From: Gigaspora margarita
Lineage: Eukaryota; Glomeromycota; Glomeromycetes; Diversisporales; Gigasporaceae
Direction of reading: 5' to 3'
Assembly: GCA_009809945.1 (NCBI GenBank)
Contig: WTPW01000026.1
Coordinates: 742,958 to 806,957 of the forward strand
Length of the DNA stretch: 64,000 nt
Positions 57,654 to 64,000 of the stretch are shown here, in pieces. Both the position numbers and the translations under genes were made by a program. How positions within the stretch are numbered: the first letter of the stretch is position 1; the number at the start of each line of letters is the position of its first letter. The notes under the pieces are model-generated. The model had not been told where the DNA came from. It was given only the letters and a program-made list of their open reading frames with translations, and ran no database searches.

Positions 57654-57973
57654 GGGTGCTGGTCAAAATCCTGACAAACAGAATCCCGACAGGTCATAAT
57701 CCCGACAAAAAAATCCCGACAGTAAAAATCCCGACAAATCCCGACAACAAAAAATTATAAAGTTTATTTAAGTTAGGATAGGGTTAGGTGAGTGCATAGG
57801 TTAGGGTTAGGGTATGTGCCTAGGTTAGGGTTTGGGTTTAGGCGATTATAAGTAAAATTGCTCAACGAACACTTTTTTAATTGTCGGGATTTGTCGGGTT
57901 TTTTGATTGTCGGGATTTTTTTGTCGGGATTATGACCTGTCGGGATTCTGTTTGTCGGGATTCTGACCAAACC
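57654..57973. mobile_element. MULE-type MITE with TCCCGACA repeats and telomere-like centre
   Basis: Ends GGGTGCTGGTCAAAATCC / inverted GGTTTGGTCAGAATCCCG and duplication CATATTTTT (57645-57653, 57974-57982; 8-9 bp). Copy 1 lacks it (about 39655). The arms are built from AATCCCGACA units repeated four to six times; the centre is GGTTAGGGTTAGGGTATGTG and related text. Related to the 27199 and 52346 elements. Confidence 0.85.
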
Positions 57974-58457
57974 CATATTTTTATTTATTATTGACATAAT
58001 TTATTATTTTGAACGAGATATAGATTAATTTTAATATTTATTTAATATTCGACCCAAATGCAATTTTTTAATATAAAGACGAGCAATTTCAAGCTATTAC
58101 AAACTTTAAATTGCTATAACTTTTTAAATTTAGAGAAAAATAAAAATATTATTTGAACAAATTGTAGCTTAGACTTAGGCTACAAATTAAATATATATAA
58201 AAGAGGTGGTGGTGATTTCTGCTATCTTGCACTGTATATAACAAGGCATTCGCATATTATCAAAATCTGCAGATATGAATCATTATAACGGAATGTATGA
58301 ATTTGATCATTATTTAAGAATTGGGGTGGAAATCGCGTTTACAAGCATTATCTTGCGTTAGATAAAACAAATCTTAACTATGATTAACGGGTTTCTTACT
58401 CACAATAGAATACGGTATGAAAGCCACTTATTCACCAGTATAACTTATATATTGACC

Positions 58458-60327
58458 AAGGCATTCGGAATTATTAATAAAGTCTATTTATTGCTTTTTT
58501 TTTATTTTTTATTTTTATTACAAGACAAACCAATAACAAGGGTGAAAATGTATGGTAACAAAAGAGCCAGTCTTCACTATAAGGCGGGCGATAGCGAAAA
58601 GAAAGATACGTCTTCTAACGAACGTTCGATACATTCTCACCCCCTGAACATACTCAGCGCAATATGGCTACTTCCTTGCTTTCTCTACCCATACATTAAT
58701 ACCCACACACGTACGTACGTACCATCTCAACAATAACTAGAAATAACGAGAAATCCCGAAATTTAGCCATAAAAGCTAAATCATCAATGCCTCTGATCAC
58801 GCAATAATGATGTTTTTAATTATATTGATACAATTCAATTAGTATCTATTTATTACTAACGCTAATATTAAAAAAAAAATAAAAATAAATATTATTTTGA
58901 ATAAATGTCTTGTGGAGGACAATGAAAGTTTACTTAAATTTTATGAAGTTGACAAATGTAGTCGGACGACATCTCGGCAAAAATGATTTATGTGAGATGA
59001 CTTTGTTGATTTAATAAAATCTTCCAGTAATGTAAAATATTTATTAAAAATTAAAAACTCCGGACCTCTGATAGATAAATTATTTATTTACAAATATAAA
59101 TTATAATTTAACAACGGTAATAAAAACAATAAAAAATCAAATTAAATCGGTCAAAATACATTTCTTATAACTATTGCTTTTTCTACATAACGGCATATTT
59201 GTAATAAATTCGAAATTATAAAGGAATACATTTTTTCTGAAACTGAAATTAACCAACCAGAAGTTTCTGCCAAATTTTAGCGTCAGCAGCCGATGTTTTA
59301 AAAATTTTTTAAAACAATAAAAAAAGTTTAAAAACTGGTTAACCCGTTTTTTTACCATTATCAAATCAATTCGAAATCAACATTTGTCACATATTGATGC
59401 TACAAATTAGATAAGTGGCTTTAATTACGTATAATATGTACAAACAAAAAAAAAAAAAAGACCTTTACCTTTTAAGTATTTTCAGACCTTTTCTTCTTAA
59501 TAACTATGTGATATAAATTTTTATTTTTTTTGTTCATGAATCCCTTGAACAAATACAAAAAATGCACGTTAATCAAAGACAAGATGACAAGCCATTGTTC
59601 TAAATGCAAAAATCAAGAATTTATTCGATTGAAAATATATATCTGAATTTATAAAATATCCGTATATCCCTACCTTGAACAAAATAATTGACTTGTAAAA
59701 ATTATTCACTTTTGTCTGGTAAACATGCATTATACAAAATTTTGAGCTTAGCAATAGCTTTTTAAATGTAAAATCATTTATATCTAAAAAAACCCGTGAT
59801 TATTGTTATTGTAAAAGACCAGTTGCGGCACGAACTCGCGCTCACTTAGAGACGAATAACAATATTTCACAAAAGCATATTCGGCTTTATTTCATGTATT
59901 ATAATAATTTTTTAATCTCATTTCGTTTTTTTTTTTAGCATTTAATTTTTTATTGTCGTTAGATAAAATTCATACGTTATTCATTGATTCACAAATGACA
60001 CATGTTGATTTCGAATAAAATACACGCGACATAATTCGTCTGCGCTGAATCGCGATAATGCGATAATAGAATGACGTTTTTTTTTTAGCATTTAATTTTG
60101 ATTTTTATCATTAGATAATAAATATTTATATGAAAATGAATATCTTTTAATTAGTCGATAAATTTATACCAATTTAAAATGGCATATTATTCATTGATAC
60201 ACAATTACACATATTCCAAACTTCGAATGAGGAATTCAATTCTTTAAAATTAACAAATCATCAATACTGTATATTAACCTTATATAAAAATTGTTCTAAT
60301 ATATTTCAAGTACTCACTACGGCTTTC
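58458..60327. other. Region between the duplication and the HOOK gene
   Basis: A plus-strand frame of 118 residues (58380-58736) starts in the duplicated part. Its second half (KMYGNKRASLHYKAGDSEKK...) is of balanced composition but not recognised. (CGTA)n-like text ends it. 58740-60327 is AT-rich with no supported feature. Confidence 0.4.
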
Positions 60328-60347
60328 TTACTCTTCCTCCTCTACTG
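60328..60347 (-). CDS. Possible last mini-exon of the HOOK gene
   Basis: After a TATACAG acceptor, CA-GTA-GAG-GAG-GAA-GAG-TAA joins in frame to the exon at 60503-60544 and ends VEEEE-stop. It could belong to the HOOK gene, if the 60742-60885 exon uses an internal donor (CTTG/GTCAAC near 60789), or be unrelated. Confidence 0.3.
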
Positions 60348-63300
60348 CTGTATAAAATTAATAAATTTATATTGTTTTTATATTGTCACAATATATACTT
60401 TCTGAACTTCGAATAAAAGAACAAAATTTCTAAAATTTTATCAAGTGAATAATAATTAATTTTATAAGAAAAATGGTCTAATACAATTAATTCCAAACAT
60501 ACTCTGCGATTTTTCTTTATCAGGCTCTATTATGGCTTCTAGAACTGTCATATAAAACAAAATAAGCAATGATATATTTATTATATTTATTTGTTTTTAT
60601 CTTTTTTTTTTTTATCCCTTAATTCATTTGAATTGCATATGAATTCTAAATATGAAAAATCAATTCTAGAAATATAATAATCCTAGAATCTGATTTTCTC
60701 GTAACAGAATTGTATATATGCATAATACGTACATTTAGAATTCATTTCATCTTTCTTTTTATTTGCGCATCAAGAATCACGCGTTGTTGACCAAGTAACG
60801 TTGAGGGCATCTGTCGTTGCAAGAACACCTGTTCGCAAGAAATACGTTGGTTCATGCTTAACCAAGCGTTTGTGATCAAACACATCTGTTTATCCAAATT
60901 AGAAAATAATAATTATTAAATAGTTATGAAATTAATGATCGTAAAGACGATTAAAACATTCATAAAGGCGATTTCTTCAGCATAAACATCAAATGCGGTT
61001 TTAGTACTCTTGAAATCTTTAATTAATTTATGCTGGTTTGCAATGAATTTAATTATTCTTTATCAGTCTGAAGCAATTGAATATTTTGACTTTTAAGATC
61101 CTCCTCACTCTTTACTTCCAAAATTTGAATAAAGAAATTCACTTCTATGAAATTTTGTCAAAATATTAGTGCACTAATTTAACGTATTTACACGAAATAA
61201 CGCACATAAGCGTTATTTCAAAAATTGCATTTTCTTAAAATAGATAGCTGGTTTCAAATAACGCCCATGTGCGTCCCGAAATAACGCACACCCCACATGC
61301 TAATGTTTAAATAAGCATTTAGAGGTAGGTAGAAATTAGACCTTTACCCCAAAATAATGCCCATGCGCGTACTCGAAATAACGCGCATCTCCTTGAAATA
61401 ACGTGCAGGTGCGCGTTATTTCGAGTAAATATCAGGTCTAGGAGTATAACGACTCTAGAATTTAATTTTCTCGTACCAGAATTGTTTCCTTCTTTACAAA
61501 AAAGCGCCAAATTTTGATTTGTTAAATTTAAGCCACTTAATAGCGCTGATAATGCACTATTAACTACATAATTTTTTGCCAAAATGGGTATTTTTTTAGT
61601 ATTTTAATATATTATTTAATCTTATAAATATTATTGCCAATTATTGTAATAATAAATTGCTAATATTGGCAATATGATTGCAATGGTTTAGTACAAAAAA
61701 GGTTTAATAATTACCAATATTAGATAGTTAATAATACTGATAATGAAGCAATTTTGTAATAAACTATTAAATAACTAATTTAGCGCCAATAATTTGCTTA
61801 TATATGGCTAATTTGAACATTCCGTAAAGTTCCTCTGTCTGGTTAAGTTTTATCTGAGCCTCAATAAGCTTTCGCTTAGTTTTCCGTTAATTCCCTTTCG
61901 AAACTCTTTCTACTTTCAGATTTACCCACACCATAATTAAATGTCATAAATTTTGAGGTTTAATAGTTTCTGAATATTAGAAAAAAAACAAGTGCTTACC
62001 CATTAGAAATACTGCCATTTTGTTGTAACCGTAGTTCACTTACTAATAATAATTTTTATTCGGATTCTATCGTAATCATTTAAAAGTTTTTACAAGTTCA
62101 AAAAATTTAAGGCTAAACAATTTTGATCATAAAATGACTAACTTAAAATAATCGGTATACCTTTTCAAGTTTGACTTTAGCACGGTTTGAATCCTCCAAC
62201 ATATTTTGCATCTACTGGTTTATCTTCACGCAACTTTGTTAATTCTCGTTTAAGTTCAAGTACTTTTATCCTCAGACTAGTAATTGAGCTTCCTTTTGAT
62301 GCATGCGAAATTTCATCACCAATAGATGTATATTCTTTTACTTCTGTTTTATCATCATCTAATAATGGGGTTCACCTATGAACAAAGAACACTATATTTA
62401 ATAAAGTATATTGTATTGAAACCCTTTACAAACGTACCGTCACCCAATTCCATTTCTCTTACACGATCTTCCAATTCCAGTTTTCGTACACGGTCTTCCA
62501 ATAAACGTATGGTCTCCATATCTAGTGTTTTAGGCTGAATAAATTTTATAGCTAGGCTAAGCCGTTAAATTTTTAATAGTCTAGCGGCTTAGCCAATAGT
62601 ATAGCGCTGATCCAAAAATGAGTATGCAGTATGTTAAAAATTCTCTATATACTTAACATTAAACATTGGTTCTACAACCAAAATTTATACTGAAAAGTTT
62701 TAATTAGAAATCAGAAGTTTAAATTTTTTGCTCTATTTGTATTTTTATGTTTGCTGTGTAATTAATTGTAACTTATTGGATCTGAACAAAATTATAAGGT
62801 CGAAAGAGCACTTCATCTTAACATAAAGGCACCCAATAAAGATAGATTAATAGTTCGCTGACTAATGAAACTATTGGATATCAGCTTAGACCATCTTCTG
62901 TACTTGCATAAATCAATAATTAATTAAATAATTATGATTTGTCATTTTTGTTATGTTCCGAACTAAGATAGAGATCGATCCATTTGGAATAAACTTGAAA
63001 TTAATACATGTTTCTAAATATACAATAAGTCAAGAACATTCAGAAATCTTGAATAATTAAAGAAATCCTATATTACATAATATAAATTTAAGAATTGGCA
63101 TTTTTAGCCATTATTAGCCAGCTAGGCAAACTTCTGCAGGCTAAGCAGCTAAGCTGCTGGCTAAGCGGCTAGCTTGGAACACTACCATCTTCTGTACTTA
63201 CATAAATCAATAATTAATTAAATAATTATGATTTGTCATTTTTGTTATGTTCCGAACTAAGTTAGAGATCGATCCATTTGGAATAAAACTGGAAATTAAT

Positions 63301-64000
63301 ACATCTTTCTAAATACAATAAGTCGAGAACATTCAGAAATCTTGTATAATTAAAGAAATCCTATATTTATTCAAATTTTAGTTACACAATATAAATTTAG
63401 GAATTGGCATTATTAGCCATTATTAGCCGGCTAGGTAAACTTCAGATTGCTAAGTGCTAAGCTGCCGGCTAAACGGCTAGCTTAATCAGCTTGGAACACT
63501 ATCCATATCACGAGAGTGTGCCGCTTCGATTTTTAATCGCATAGATTTCTCCAATTCAAGTTGAGTGATTAGTTCCGTTTTTTCAATCTGAAGAGCATCG
63601 ATTTGCTTCTTATAATTTTCCACTAAAGATTTATAATTGGCAACCTTGCGATATTCATCCTCTACCATTTGATTGCGTTCGACAAGCTGGCGATTTTCCT
63701 GTTCCAAAGCCTAAAAATTACAATTAACAAATTAGTAATGAAATTTGTCAAAATAATATGAGAACCATATCTTTCCATCAAATAAGAATTTATTTCACAG
63801 ACACCTTGAGCGTTCTTCTAATATCTGCAGTTTCCTCAAGTTTCTTTCTATATTTTACAATAACATCCTCAGATTTCCTAAGCTTGTCAGTAAGATTATT
63901 AAGATTGTCAATTTCCTGGTCCTTCATTAGCCTGTCTGCGTCTTTGGCACTTTCATGTTCCCTAACCTAAAAATTACACAATTAAAAGAGTAATAAGACG
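60328..64000 (-). CDS. HOOK-family coiled-coil protein, 3' part, many exons, probably damaged
   Basis: Minus-strand gene entering from the right edge. Exons seen: 63805-63966 (LTDKLRKSEDVIVKYRKKLE, ADIRRTLK), 63502-63710 (ALEQENRQLVERNQMVEDE, YKSLVENYKKQIDALQ), 62438-62522 (METIRLLEDRVRKLEL), 62161-62358 (LRIKVLELKRELTKLRED), about 61817-61878, 60958-61126 and 60742-60885 (LITNAWLSMNQRI, LLGQQRVILD). Order and spacing match HOOK proteins: the ...KL..V..YKKKLE...DLRR..K.LEE region, the LLDDANxRK region and a C-terminal SAWYNMG-like plus LARQRQ-like motif. HOOK proteins link dynein/dynactin to endosome cargo through long coiled coils; that role is inferred. Introns have GT/AG borders. Damage: a 979-bp hAT-type element in an exon and 1-nt frame breaks near 62205 and 61055. 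It may be a pseudogene, or the breaks may be sequence errors. The 5' half with the microtubule/dynein-binding HOOK domain lies outside the window. Confidence 0.7.
60503..60544 (-). CDS. Possible 42-nt exon, HOOK gene 3' end
   Basis: ATGACAG acceptor, then a frame reading LEAIIEPDKEKSQ, followed by a consensus GTATGT donor. Splice sites are good on both sides; assignment to the HOOK gene rests on position and strand only. Confidence 0.35.
60742..60885 (-). CDS. HOOK C-terminal exon
   Basis: Preceded by a GATAAACAG acceptor. Reads MCLITNAWLSMNQRI, VFLQRQMPSTLLGQQRVILD and, if read through, ends RKMK-stop. The ITNAWLSMNQRI...LLGQQR order corresponds to the ...VSAWYNMG...FLARQRQ end of animal HOOK proteins. 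Confidence 0.65.
   Translation of the reverse strand: MCLITNAWLSMNQRISCEQVFLQRQMPSTLLGQQRVILDAQIKRKMK
60958..61126 (-). CDS. HOOK exon block before the C-terminus, one frame break
   Basis: Two coiled-coil pieces in different frames: ILEVKSEEDLKSQNIQLLQ, then IKFIANQHKLIKDFKSTK and TAFDVYAEEIAFMN, before an AAT/GTTTTA donor. The second corresponds to the LEKEYEKTKSQREMEEK region that precedes SAWYN in HOOK proteins. The frame changes by one base near 61055. Confidence 0.5.
61190..61440. repeat. CGAAATAACGCxCAT inverted/direct repeat cluster
   Basis: Seven copies of CGAAATAACGCACAT or its complement GCGCGTTATTTCG within 250 bp, in both orientations, within an intron-like part of the HOOK gene. 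It could fold into several hairpins; possibly a small MITE cluster. Confidence 0.65.
62161..62358 (-). CDS. HOOK exon with 1-nt frame break
   Basis: Acceptor ATTATTAG, then DDDKTEVKEYTSIGDEISHA, LRIKVLELKRELTKLRED, KPVDA; after CAAAATATG the matching frame becomes MLEDSNRAKVKLEK, ending at an AAG/GTATAC donor. MLEDSNR corresponds to LLDDANxRK of HOOK proteins, so one base too many (or a real break) lies in the A-run near 62205. Confidence 0.55.
62438..62522 (-). CDS. HOOK exon part downstream of the hAT insertion
   Basis: METIRLLEDRVRKLELEDR and VREMELGD in heptad pattern, ending in G/GTACGT, a good donor. Its first eight bases are the right-hand target duplication of the inserted element; before insertion it was continuous with 63502-63710. 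Confidence 0.65.
62523..63501. mobile_element. hAT-type element inserted in a HOOK exon, with internal tandem duplication
   Basis: Ends TAGTGTTTTAGGCTGA / inverted TAGTGTTCCAAGCTGA with perfect 8-bp duplication TCCATATC (62515-62522, 63502-63509). Subterminal CTAAGCCGCTAGC-like motifs (TAGCCGGCT, GGCTAAGCGGCTAG) recur at both ends and in the middle. An internal segment is duplicated in tandem: 62890-63183 and 63184-63500, each ending in GGCTAAxCGGCTAGCTT and GGAACACTA. No transposase. Joining the flanks at the duplication restores one continuous coiled-coil frame. Confidence 0.85.
63502..63710 (-). CDS. HOOK exon part upstream of the hAT insertion
   Basis: Starts after a TTTTTAG acceptor with ALEQENRQLVERNQMVEDE, then YRKVANYKSLVENYKKQIDA and KTELITQLELEKSMRLKIEA, up to HSRDM at the insertion point. 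Strong coiled-coil pattern. The match to the animal HOOK stretch EEELRKA...LETYKRQV.ELQ is the clearest family evidence in the window. Confidence 0.8.
63805..63966 (-). CDS. HOOK exon, 54 codons
   Basis: Between a TTTTTAG acceptor and an AAG/GTGTCT donor, in phase with the next exon. Reads VREHESAKDADRLMKDQEID, LTDKLRKSEDVIVKYRKKLE, ETADIRRTLK, corresponding to the ...LEGQVESYKKKLEDLGDLRR part of HOOK proteins. Upstream exons are beyond the window. Confidence 0.8.

Larger units (their letters stand above)
48455..58457. repeat. Segmental duplication, copy 2
   Basis: Collinear with 20405-40125, same orientation. It lacks the 6.8-kb block of copy 1: the join is at about 53171, where ...CTTTAATAATAA passes directly into AAATTATTTAATACAGAC. 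Insertions only here: TTAA element 50418, hAT MITE 55843, MULE MITEs 56779 and 57654. Confidence 0.85.

Noticed and set aside
61319..61582. 87-residue minus ORF within the HOOK region
   Set aside because: Much of it is the CGAAATAACGC repeat cluster; no coiled-coil pattern and no match to the HOOK order.

Overview
The window is very AT-rich eukaryotic DNA, dominated by decayed and nested transposons, with a few protein genes. Three long ORFs encode one family of F-box proteins of about 500 residues, with the N-terminal pattern (M)PEL.E.ILNNLN...YSLYSCALVNR.WC known in large lineage-specific expansions in arbuscular mycorrhizal fungi. Together with decayed hAT (BED/DUF659) and FAR1/MULE-like transposases, short TATA-box promoters and a many-intron gene at the right edge, this suggests a Glomeraceae genome such as Rhizophagus. 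That assignment is inference from family resemblance, not a database match.

Layout. 1-3.8 kb: a small TA-flanked MITE and F-box gene 1 (minus strand). 3.8-7 kb: degenerate tandem repeats, a possible tRNA-derived SINE and a foldback element carrying a MULE-type MITE. 7.3-10 kb: a decayed hAT transposase. 10.2-13.4 kb: four mobile elements nested one inside another. 13.4-20.4 kb: more repeats, a TAA-flanked MITE, a second hAT fragment and two palindromes. 20.4-40.1 kb and 48.5-58.5 kb: two copies, in direct orientation, of one segmental duplication. Each copy holds a decayed MULE transposase, an F-box gene and a broken F-box neighbour. Copy 1 additionally contains 6.8 kb with a 3.1-kb near-perfect palindrome. 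Between the copies lie AT-rich DNA and MITEs, one of which contains a TTAA-flanked element with an assembly gap of 941 N. 60.3-64 kb: the 3' part of a HOOK-type coiled-coil gene on the minus strand, running off the right edge.

Because the two duplicated copies serve as empty sites for each other, many insertions can be placed to the base with their target duplications: 8 bp (hAT type), TA (Tc1/mariner type), TTA/TAA (PIF/Harbinger type), 8-11 bp (MULE type), TTAA (piggyBac-like) and about 14 bp with poly(A) (target-primed retroposon).

The points most worth follow-up are: a hAT-type element with 8-bp duplication inside a coding exon of the HOOK gene, whose ends could act as splice sites in frame; different C-terminal changes in the twin F-box genes (a 1-nt deletion in one, a MITE in the other); a TTAA-targeting family with TIR TTGATAATC; a roughly 65-bp core shared by three MITEs with unrelated ends; and a 1.1-kb retroposon family sharing a CCCCCTCCAAAAGATC core.
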